Assembly: GCA_000285855.2 (NCBI GenBank)
Contig: HE978651.1
Span: 1,675,446-1,721,594 of the forward strand
Length of the DNA: 46,149 bases
Direction: 5' to 3'
From: Ruminococcus sp. JC304
GTDB taxonomy: Bacteria > Bacillota > Clostridia > Lachnospirales > Lachnospiraceae
Positions within the stretch are counted from its first letter, which is position 1. Each line of letters opens with the position of its first letter. Positions 9,080 to 17,061 of this stretch are shown here, piece after piece. Both the position numbers and the translations under genes were made by a program. Below the pieces are notes generated by a model. The model did no database searches. It was not told the DNA's origin and saw only the letters and a program-made list of their open reading frames with translations.

Positions 9080-10207
9080 TCACATTTTCGTAAAAATTCC
9101 TTTTAAATCTTCAGTGGATGAAATCATTGTTATTTGATTGGCAAAATGTTTAATATAAAACGCTTCATCATATGTACTTTTTCTTTTTTCATTTTCTAAA
9201 ACTAGCGGCAATAGCGATATACAGTTTGCTTTATAAAAAGAATTCAGTGTTAATAACGCTGTCGATCTTGTACCTATAACGCATTTAGGTTTATTAATAA
9301 CCCGAGGATAAATTTCTTCTATTGCTCCGCTTTCTGGAAATAGTTTATATCCCTGCCTACCAGACCACTTATTAGTGCTATCTCTTGGATGAGGTTTTAT
9401 CATCAACATAATGTGATTTTTTATGCATAAACTTAATAATAAATCAATAACCTTGGCTGTTTCTATTTCTTCTTGCTTATTGATAGCCGGTTGAGAAACA
9501 TATAAAATATAGTCATCTTGTATATATATTTTCTCCTTATTATTTAAAAATTGACATTGATAATACTTCGCCACATTGTCATTCACATTAGCATCACTAT
9601 CGTATAACATCCAGTATTGGATGTCCGTATTCATAATTTTCAAGAGCAATTTAGATGTTATCTGCCTAATAAACACCTTAAATGCATTAAAAGAATTATG
9701 TTCCTCACTATATGAATGCCTCATCCATCCATAAGGAGATAAATATCCCGACACTCCTTCATCTATAAGGATTAACTTATGCCGTTCTCCTGTATCTAAA
9801 AACCACTTCATCTCATCATAGATAAAAGGAATAGGAGTAGATAATAAATACACGTCTTCAATAGGAGAAGATCTGTATTTTTTGACTTTTTGTAGTGTCC
9901 GAATTATTGTTTTTAATCTAAACAAGTTATAGTTATGAATACTATATACAACATCTACGGGGATTTTTATTTTTTCACTTATTTCACTTTCGCCAAGACA
10001 ATAACCCGTTTGGGGATGCGGTAACACAACAATCAACGCTTTGCATTGGGAATTGAATTGTTTTTCGCAATAATTTATATATGCTGATATTCCTGCTAAA
10101 TGCCAAGGAGTTATGCAAATAGAGAAATAACGATAGTTGCGCTTAAAAAATAAATTCTCCACCTCAGAAGTAGTGTATATTTTTGATGGTAAAATATTTT
10201 TTGACAT
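9080..10207 (-). CDS. Sialyltransferase-like glycosyltransferase (GT52/polysialyltransferase superfamily)
   Basis: 375 aa. The three motifs shared by GT-B bacterial sialyltransferases are present in order: D/E-D/E-G as DEG at 149-151 (LILIDEGVSGY), the HP motif in IKPHPRDS (His273-Pro274), and S-S/T in GTRSTALL (Ser315-Thr316). The family N-terminus SICITPWHLAGI begins near residue 29, leaving an unusual ~28-residue leader with no clear RBS before the ATG. In the other two motifs DEG supplies the general base and HP contacts CMP. Together with neuB and neuA in the same operon, it probably transfers a nonulosonic acid to the repeat unit. Whether it makes single or poly-linkages cannot be told. 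Confidence 0.72.
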   Translation of the reverse strand: MSKNILPSKIYTTSEVENLFFKRNYRYFSICITPWHLAGISAYINYCEKQFNSQCKALIVVLPHPQTGYCLGESEISEKIKIPVDVVYSIHNYNLFRLKTIIRTLQKVKKYRSSPIEDVYLLSTPIPFIYDEMKWFLDTGERHKLILIDEGVSGYLSPYGWMRHSYSEEHNSFNAFKVFIRQITSKLLLKIMNTDIQYWMLYDSDANVNDNVAKYYQCQFLNNKEKIYIQDDYILYVSQPAINKQEEIETAKVIDLLLSLCIKNHIMLMIKPHPRDSTNKWSGRQGYKLFPESGAIEEIYPRVINKPKCVIGTRSTALLTLNSFYKANCISLLPLVLENEKRKSTYDEAFYIKHFANQITMISSTEDLKGIFTKM

Positions 10208-10355
10208 TTAAAACTTGTATAATGTTGTTAGAAGCAAAAAACAACATATTTCCTTTCATTTTTATTTCATAATTTAATGCGTTCAGAAACTGTGATTTTT
10301 TATTCTTACCTGTATTTTCGACTACTCAATAGTAGTACATTTCCATTTGTTTTAT

Positions 10356-10768
10356 TTACAGCGAACAATATTCAAGATCTGAATTTTTTAAAACCCATAT
10401 TATTGATAAAACATAAGTAATAATAGTAACAACTGCAATGAACCACTGATAGTCATGAAATACCATATCATTCAGCTTCATTAACGCTTCTGTTAATGGC
10501 TCAAATTAAGAATATCCGAGTATAAAAACTGTTCATAAAAAATCTTATAATTAAAATAATCACCACCAATACCATATCTAAGAGAAACCAATAAAAGAGG
10601 TGGCAATATAACCATTATGCTAGCGATGAACGCTCTATTTCTAAACGTCCAATGAACTCTACTTCCGAGTGATATAGTCAAATTTTTATTATCATATATA
10701 TAATTTCTATATAGATGGCAACCAATTATAGTAACTAGCAACGTGCCCAAATATATGCCAAATGTTAT
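10356..10768 (-). pseudogene. epsG: Broken epsG-type gene (polymerase family remnant)
   Basis: Minus-strand translation gives ITFGIYLGTLLVTIIG, then LLLVSLRYGIGGDYFNYK, the hallmark of EpsG-family proteins. After SDILNL one base is missing; the shifted frame continues EPLTEALMKLNDMVFHDYQ and VLKNSDLEYC, then stops at 10356. So only about 135 of the usual ~350 codons remain and these carry a frameshift near 10505. The expected ATG seems to have become ATA (10766-10768), since GGAGA sits about 8 bases upstream. TTG at 10750 is the first ordinary start. It is very probably non-functional, left when another polymerase replaced it. Confidence 0.72.
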
Positions 10769-10790
10769 TGGAATATCTCCTTTTAATTTA

Positions 10791-11702
10791 TTACACTGTT
10801 CCTAAAAGTATATGAAATGCAAATCTCAATTTTGAAGTATTCTCTGGTCGTAAATCTTTATCCGCTAGAAGTCTTAATCTGGAAAACCAATCTTTCTTAT
10901 ACCTTACTATCAAACTTATTTTCTCCAAATCTGCTTTGCTTAATCTATCACCATATATTTTATAGAGACTTGTTACATTTTTTAATCTAGGCTGTAAGTC
11001 TCTATTAAATATTCTCTTAATTCTTGATAATAAAGTGTGCCACTTGTTTGTTTTTACAGAAGAGCCAATCACATTATTACCATGTTGTCGATATAAAATA
11101 TACCCATCATTATCGTATATGCACTTGCCAAACAAGCTACATACCATATTTATCCAGGCATCGTGCATGGTACAGCCAATCTCTGTATCAACAATAATTA
11201 AATCTCTAAGCTGCTTATTAAATACCATTGTGCAACCCGTACACGTGTTTTCAACCAAAGGGCTGTATTTATTAGCTAAGGTCAGCGGCTCACTAAAATA
11301 CATACCCTTTTGAGATAGATTTTCATCGACTATCATCAAATTTGAATAGTAAAGGAGCGGTACTGTGGCGTTCTCTTGCTTCATCATATTAACAGCTGTG
11401 ATCAACTTATTTTCTAACCATACATCATCTTGGTCACTAAATGCATAATACGAAGCTACTGGAGCTTCTTTAAGTAAATTCAAAAATGAGCCACAAGATT
11501 TCAGATTATTTCCAGTATAATAACTCACGTTATTATGCCTATTAGCATAATCATTTAATATTTCCACTGTGTTATCATCCGAGTCATCATCTCTTACAAG
11601 CAAAAAAACATTCACACCCTTTTGTTGCAAAATGCTATCTATCTGTTCTCGCAAATATTTCCCTCCATTATAGGTTGACATCATCACAACTACTGTTTCC
11701 AT
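10791..11702 (-). CDS. GT2 family glycosyltransferase (rhamnosyltransferase-like)
   Basis: 303 aa. The GT-A fold begins with VVVMMSTYNGGKYLREQIDSI; RDDDSDDNT is the nucleotide-binding acidic stretch, and SDQDDVW holds the metal-binding DxD-like motif. The later RQHGNNVIGS is found in alpha-rhamnosyltransferases of O-antigen clusters and also ends the GT2 domain of the neighbouring fusion. The RBS AGGGGGCG precedes the ATG. It is cytoplasmic and membrane-associated and should add one sugar to the lipid-linked repeat unit. Donor and acceptor are unknown. Confidence 0.85.
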   Translation of the reverse strand: METVVVMMSTYNGGKYLREQIDSILQQKGVNVFLLVRDDDSDDNTVEILNDYANRHNNVSYYTGNNLKSCGSFLNLLKEAPVASYYAFSDQDDVWLENKLITAVNMMKQENATVPLLYYSNLMIVDENLSQKGMYFSEPLTLANKYSPLVENTCTGCTMVFNKQLRDLIIVDTEIGCTMHDAWINMVCSLFGKCIYDNDGYILYRQHGNNVIGSSVKTNKWHTLLSRIKRIFNRDLQPRLKNVTSLYKIYGDRLSKADLEKISLIVRYKKDWFSRLRLLADKDLRPENTSKLRFAFHILLGTV

Positions 11703-11714
11703 AATAACGCCCCC

Positions 11715-13955
11715 TTAAAACCAATTCTTTATAATCGCCAACCCGTCTCCTAAGAATGTTCTAAAAGGAAGGTTATTCGCACTTTCTATACAAGTAAAAA
11801 AGCAAGATATAATACTATTTTTAGACAAATAATCGCGTCGTTTGCCATCAATAATTAACAATTTTTCCATTTTATTCCGAACGCTTTTATCAGATTTATA
11901 TTTTTTCAATAAAAACTTATGTGTAGCCTCATAAAAATCAACAGAATGCATCCTGCTATTTTTCAGTGATTCTTTTTTGCTGTTGGTAACAGTCCCAACC
12001 ACATTATTCGAATGCTGCCGATAGTGGGTCAATACCATATTTACTTTATACATTCCTGACTTTTTTGATGCAACCTCATTATAAAGCCAATCATGTGCCG
12101 GTACTTCTCCATACACAGTTTTTATCGCCCAATCATGTACTTGCCTTCTGATTGCCATAGACATACCGGGATAATTTGTTGTTTTAATAAATTCTTTCCA
12201 AGAAACGTTCTCTATACTACCATCTAATTTTTGCTTACGCGAATATTTATTAAACAGTGGACGTCCTTCTTCGTTAATTAAATCAAAGGCACAACTTAAT
12301 GAGAAAATGGAAGCATTATCTTTCATAATATTTGCCATTACCTCAATTTTTCTTTTGTCCCATTCATCATCCTGATCACAGAGAAAAATGATATCACCTG
12401 TACAATTAGAAACACCTGTGAGAAAGTTCCACGTAAATTTTAAATTCTCCTTATTCTGATATATTTTTACAGAAACCATATCTTTCATTCTAGTGGCAAA
12501 GGATTCCGCAATTTCAATGGTATTATCCGTTGAGCAATCATCGCAGATTACTATTTCATCAGGTAGCACCGTTTGAGTTGCAATAGAGTTTAATTGTTTT
12601 TCTAAATAGCGAGAGCCATTATATGTTGCTACTACAACAGATATCCTATCTTGTTTTTCACTTTTTAGATTGTTCAGTTCTATTACATACAATCCTCTAT
12701 GTCCCTCAAAAACACTATCGAAACAAATCTTGTCTCCTGCATGATTCCATCTTGGATGAAGATCGCATCTTGTATCATTATCATATTTGAATGGTGCGAA
12801 TACTCTGGCAATTGTTGTATTCTCTTTTTTTCTTTCATTTCCATCCATTAAGTTAATGCTGGCAATTCGTGCTCTGTCAGGATATGAATCTGTTACAATA
12901 TGTTTCCCATCAGGTGAATAACTTGGATGCCCATCATTAGAAAACTGTGGCCAGCAATGCATATATTTATCCGTCTTATCTTTCATTAAATAATATCCAG
13001 GGCCGCCTTTTTTCTTGTTTTCAAACGCTAAAATAGATGAGTTATTTTTCCAGAAACAATGACTAACCATATCGTCATCAGAAAGAACATACATATCGGT
13101 TCCATCAACATTACATGTAATAAGCCGCGTATATTTTCTCTGACCATTAAACCAACGATATAACACCATAAACCGTTTTCCATTTGGACTTAACATAATG
13201 TGATTTACTTTATGTACAGTTCCTGTTTCTTTCATTTCTGGACGTGGCTGGAAGTTTGCAAAATCTGTGTATTTTAACAAATCTGTTACTTCTCCTGTTT
13301 CAAGATCTACTTTCCAAATTGCTGTTGAATCTGGAAGTGCCACACCATTTGTCTTTTCAGGCACATTATAATATCCGTATCCTGGACGCAACTCATATAA
13401 GCGGCTAAAATCAAGAGTTAAAGCAAACTTACCATTTGACGAAACACTGTATACTGCAGCAGGAATAACTTTTTCTTCCATTGTTTTAAGAGTAAGAATT
13501 ATCGAAACATATTTTCCATCTCTATAATCATTGTAAAGAATCCTACTACTGAAATCTGGTCCCAACCACTGAAGCATACACGCCTGCTGAACATTCCATG
13601 CTCTAGTTTCTGCAACCTTTTTAACTCTGTTTCTATCTGTTTCCGGTTTAAATGTATCAATTAAAAGTATATCTGCTTTTTCCCGCGGGGATACATCTGA
13701 CCATGTATCATTAGCCTTCATACATAATATATATCTATCAGAAATATCCCATGGAGATTTGTCATAATACCCGAAAAAATATTCATGCTGCAAATCATCC
13801 GGTGATATTCTTGTGATATTCCCCTCAGATTTAATCTTTTTAGATATTGCATACATACCCGTTTGATAAGCTCGTTTAATGACTTTTTTAACTGCAGGAT
13901 ATTTATTTAATTGATAGTTGATTTTCTGTTCAATACCCATAATTATTACTCCCAT
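11715..13955 (-). CDS. Oligogalacturonate-lyase-like beta-propeller fused to GT2 glycosyltransferase
   Basis: 746 aa. Residues about 45-428 form a repeat of WD40/TolB-like blades (SPNGKRFMV, NNSSILAF, SPDGKHIVTDS, NHAGDKICFDS) and the spacing of blade histidines resembles oligogalacturonate lyase (Ogl): His252 in VNHIML, His299 in VSHCFW, His343 in GHPSYS, His400 in LHPRW. Residues about 437-746 are a GT2 domain: SVVVATYNGSRYLEKQ, CDDCSTDNT, CDQDDEWDKRK, HYRQHSNNVVG. In the family these parts are normally separate proteins. The cluster makes UDP-uronic acids, so the propeller may bind or process a uronate-containing glycan. Whether it keeps lyase residues is not settled: some Ogl metal ligands in the last blade seem replaced. 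Met1 or Met6 could be the start. Confidence 0.75.
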   Translation of the reverse strand: MGVIIMGIEQKINYQLNKYPAVKKVIKRAYQTGMYAISKKIKSEGNITRISPDDLQHEYFFGYYDKSPWDISDRYILCMKANDTWSDVSPREKADILLIDTFKPETDRNRVKKVAETRAWNVQQACMLQWLGPDFSSRILYNDYRDGKYVSIILTLKTMEEKVIPAAVYSVSSNGKFALTLDFSRLYELRPGYGYYNVPEKTNGVALPDSTAIWKVDLETGEVTDLLKYTDFANFQPRPEMKETGTVHKVNHIMLSPNGKRFMVLYRWFNGQRKYTRLITCNVDGTDMYVLSDDDMVSHCFWKNNSSILAFENKKKGGPGYYLMKDKTDKYMHCWPQFSNDGHPSYSPDGKHIVTDSYPDRARIASINLMDGNERKKENTTIARVFAPFKYDNDTRCDLHPRWNHAGDKICFDSVFEGHRGLYVIELNNLKSEKQDRISVVVATYNGSRYLEKQLNSIATQTVLPDEIVICDDCSTDNTIEIAESFATRMKDMVSVKIYQNKENLKFTWNFLTGVSNCTGDIIFLCDQDDEWDKRKIEVMANIMKDNASIFSLSCAFDLINEEGRPLFNKYSRKQKLDGSIENVSWKEFIKTTNYPGMSMAIRRQVHDWAIKTVYGEVPAHDWLYNEVASKKSGMYKVNMVLTHYRQHSNNVVGTVTNSKKESLKNSRMHSVDFYEATHKFLLKKYKSDKSVRNKMEKLLIIDGKRRDYLSKNSIISCFFTCIESANNLPFRTFLGDGLAIIKNWF

Positions 13956-13968
13956 ATGAAAATCCCCG

Positions 13969-15690
13969 TTATTTTCTTAGAAATTTCTTATAAATATAAT
14001 TCTGTATTTTTATTGGCATTAAATACATTCCTGTCTGTGCAATACCTATCATTACATAATCATAAAACGAAGCATAACCCATTTTCCAGAACTTCCTTAT
14101 CGTTGCAATATAACTCCATGTATTCTGCCAACTTTTTCTTCTTTTTGCCAATTCATCAGAGCTTCTAAACCATAAAAGTGCCTCATCTATATTTTCAGCC
14201 TTATAACCTTCAAACTGCATCCGTCCAAAAAGGTCAACATCTTGATTTCTTTTAAGGTCAGCGTAACCATCATTTTCCAATACCGCGGTCTTACTATACA
14301 TTACAGCCGGATGATTAAATGCTGAACGTTTTTTTGCATAATTATATATTTCATCTGATGATGTTGGCACAATTCTCTGCGAGACTACATTTGAAATATC
14401 ACCCACAAATTCGTCAATATGTGAACCAACAATTGCTAAATATGGTTTTTCTGCAAAACGAGCCAGCTGTTTCTCACAACGATCAGGTTTTGAACAGTCA
14501 TCCGTGTCCATACGTGCAACAAGCTCATTACGACATTCCTTTAATCCAACATTAAGCGCCAGCCCAAGGCCAAGATTTGTTTCATTTTTTACTCTATGAA
14601 GCATTGGATACTCATTCAATACTGCATAAAGTTCATCCGTTAATGGACCATCTTCTACAAGTACAATCTCATCCGGTATAACAGTTTGATTTAACATAGA
14701 ATCTAATGCTAGTTTAAGGTATTCAGGTTTTTCTTTTTTATAAAGAGACATTAAAACAGAATATTTTTTATTTTTTGCACCAGTTTCTACTGCAGTAATT
14801 CTTTTTTCATCTCTTATCTTTTTATCTTTGGTTCTGTTCAAAATTTTCTTTGCCTCTAACTGCTTTTGATTATATTCTTCAGAAGTAATTCTTTCGTTCT
14901 TTAAAAGATAATCGCCTAAATTCTCAGCTGTTGCCATATTTTCTTCTGTAATTCCCTCTTGTTTTATAAAAGCTTTTTCTACAGTTTTAAAAATAATCTT
15001 AATATCTTCATGCAATGAAACTTTTTTGATATATTTAAGATCCCATTCCATTTTATTTTCCCAGAAAATCGCATTGCGTCCATTGACTTGTGCTAGTCCG
15101 CTTAAACCTGGCTTTGCTGTATGGCGCATTCTCTGTTCCGAAGTCATAAACACCATATCTCTTACCAACTGAGGTCTTGGTCCAATCACTGACATGGTTC
15201 CATTCAAAATATTAAAGGCTTCCGGAAGTTCATCTAATGATGTATTTCTCAACCACTTACCAAATTTAGTAAGTCGCACTTCATCAGGAAGTAAATCTCC
15301 GTTTTCATCCCGTTCATCTGTCATAGTACGAAACTTATACATTTTAAATATGGTTTCTTTCCCATCTTTATCTATAAGTCCCGGTCGATCCTGCGTAAAA
15401 AGAACAGGACTTCCCAATTTCAATTTAACCAATACAGCCACACAAATATATAAAGGACTAAAACATACAATAGCACCAGTTGCACAAATCACATCGCAAA
15501 CTCTCTTTATATATTTTTCATAGAATCCTCTTTTTCTTACTGGTACAGAATCAATATTTTCTACTTTGTAAGTGGTTTTTTTAGCTTTCTTCTTCATGAT
15601 ACGCGCAGCAACCACTGTAGTTCCAACTGCTATACCTGTAATAACACCTATTGTCTTTTTCTTTGACATAACTACTTCCTTATTATCCAT
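13969..15690 (-). CDS. PglC-like phosphoglycosyl transferase fused to GT2 glycosyltransferase
   Basis: 573 aa. After a short hydrophobic N-terminus, residues 55-260 are a monotopic phosphoglycosyl transferase: a re-entrant hydrophobic segment with FSPLYI, TQDRPGL, KMYKFRTM, the catalytic Asp153-Glu154 in SLDELPE, GPRPQLV and KPGLSGLAQVNGRN. The ERDENGDLL spacer and the absence of the long N-terminal region of WcaJ-type enzymes resemble Campylobacter PglC. Residues 309-573 are a GT2 (SVLMSLYKKEKPEYL, EDGP, RMDTDDCS). One polypeptide would thus start the lipid-linked unit and add the next sugar. The gene overlaps the aminotransferase stop by 1 base (TAATG). Met8, preceded by AAGGAAG, is another possible start. 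Confidence 0.87.
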   Translation of the reverse strand: MDNKEVVMSKKKTIGVITGIAVGTTVVAARIMKKKAKKTTYKVENIDSVPVRKRGFYEKYIKRVCDVICATGAIVCFSPLYICVAVLVKLKLGSPVLFTQDRPGLIDKDGKETIFKMYKFRTMTDERDENGDLLPDEVRLTKFGKWLRNTSLDELPEAFNILNGTMSVIGPRPQLVRDMVFMTSEQRMRHTAKPGLSGLAQVNGRNAIFWENKMEWDLKYIKKVSLHEDIKIIFKTVEKAFIKQEGITEENMATAENLGDYLLKNERITSEEYNQKQLEAKKILNRTKDKKIRDEKRITAVETGAKNKKYSVLMSLYKKEKPEYLKLALDSMLNQTVIPDEIVLVEDGPLTDELYAVLNEYPMLHRVKNETNLGLGLALNVGLKECRNELVARMDTDDCSKPDRCEKQLARFAEKPYLAIVGSHIDEFVGDISNVVSQRIVPTSSDEIYNYAKKRSAFNHPAVMYSKTAVLENDGYADLKRNQDVDLFGRMQFEGYKAENIDEALLWFRSSDELAKRRKSWQNTWSYIATIRKFWKMGYASFYDYVMIGIAQTGMYLMPIKIQNYIYKKFLRK

Positions 15691-16973
15691 TATTCAAAAC
15701 ATTTTCGAATTATTTCAATAATTCTATCTTGCTGCTCTGGTGTCATCTTATTATCACTCGGCAAACACAACCCTCTTGTAAAAATATCCATTCCAACATC
15801 TACTGACTCTCCAGAAATATAAGCATTTGATCCGGCACGTCCGTTTCCATCTCTGATAATAAATGGATTCAACCGATAAATCGGCTGCATATGCATCGGT
15901 TTCCAAATCGGTCTTCCTTCCGCATTAATAGAAGCAATTGCCTCCAAAACCTCTGTCGGACAAGTTTTCCCAGTCTCCTTTATATAACAAACATCCTGTT
16001 CTCCACGAACCTGCCTGCACATAGCATCCTGATCAATAATCATGCAAGACAACCAATAGTTTGGCTCAGAATTCTCAAAGTCTATTGGATTCATAGACAC
16101 CGGAAGTCCCTTTAATCCTTCTTTATATCTTTCATAAATCGCTTTTTTCTGCGCAATATGCTCATTCAAATACGGAAACTGTCCACGTACAACACCTGCC
16201 ACTATATTGCTCATTCGGTAGTTGTAACCTAATTCTTCATGCTGATACCAAGCAGCATTCTCTCTTGCCTGTGTAGACCACTTACGAACCTTATTTGCAG
16301 CTTCTTCATCGTCCGTCAGGAAACAGCCGCCGGCACTTCCGGTAATAATTTTATTTCCATTGAAAGAAATCGTATTATACTTTCCAAATGTTCCTGTCTG
16401 TCTTCCCTTATATGTAGCTCCCATAGATTCTGCTGCATCTTCTACCAAAAATGCACCATGTTTTTTGATAACCGCATTTAGTTCATCTACCTTACCTGGT
16501 GTACCATAGAGATGAGCTACAACTACTACTTTGGTATCCGGATAGATTTCAAATGCTTTTTCCAAAGCTACCGGATCCATATTCCAAGTATCATATTCTG
16601 TATCAATGAATACCGGTTCTCCCCCCTCGTAAACAACGGGATTTACTGTTGCGTCAAAGGTCATATCAGAGCAGAACACTTTTTTTCCTTCTAGTGCCCC
16701 ATGTCCAACTTTTGGCATTCCATAACATTCAATTCCTGCTAATTTCATAGCCAGATGCAAAGAGGCAGTTCCTGCTGACAGGGCAACCGCATATTTACAA
16801 CCAATATATTCACAAGCCAATCTTTCTACTTCATTAATATTTTTTCCTACAGTAGACATCCAGTTTGTCTCATATGCTTCTTTTACATATTCAATTTCCG
16901 GACCATGCATAGTCGGACTGCTTAGCCATACCTTAGACTCAAATTTTTCAAAGTTATTATTTTCTCTAAACAT
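15690..16973 (-). CDS. DegT/DnrJ/EryC1-family sugar aminotransferase (PglE-like)
   Basis: 427 aa PLP enzyme. The motifs are complete: LSAGTASLHLAM, DMTFDATVNPVVYEGGEPVFIDTE, VEDAAESMGATYKGRQTGTFG, and SFNGNKIITGSAGG, where the lysine after GN binds PLP. It is expected to transaminate the 4-keto group of a UDP-4-keto-6-deoxy-hexosamine made by the dehydratase encoded upstream, giving a 4-amino sugar as in the bacillosamine pathway. No PglD-type acetyltransferase is seen in the window, so either acetylation is done elsewhere or the sugar stays a free amine. GAAGGAG precedes the ATG. Confidence 0.88.
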   Translation of the reverse strand: MFRENNNFEKFESKVWLSSPTMHGPEIEYVKEAYETNWMSTVGKNINEVERLACEYIGCKYAVALSAGTASLHLAMKLAGIECYGMPKVGHGALEGKKVFCSDMTFDATVNPVVYEGGEPVFIDTEYDTWNMDPVALEKAFEIYPDTKVVVVAHLYGTPGKVDELNAVIKKHGAFLVEDAAESMGATYKGRQTGTFGKYNTISFNGNKIITGSAGGCFLTDDEEAANKVRKWSTQARENAAWYQHEELGYNYRMSNIVAGVVRGQFPYLNEHIAQKKAIYERYKEGLKGLPVSMNPIDFENSEPNYWLSCMIIDQDAMCRQVRGEQDVCYIKETGKTCPTEVLEAIASINAEGRPIWKPMHMQPIYRLNPFIIRDGNGRAGSNAYISGESVDVGMDIFTRGLCLPSDNKMTPEQQDRIIEIIRKCFE

Positions 16974-17061
16974 TTTTTCTCCTTCGCATCTGTGAAATCA
17001 CTGGTAACATTCCAAACAGTTTTCAGAACACCATAATTCTTCTAGGTGTTGGTCTTAAAAC

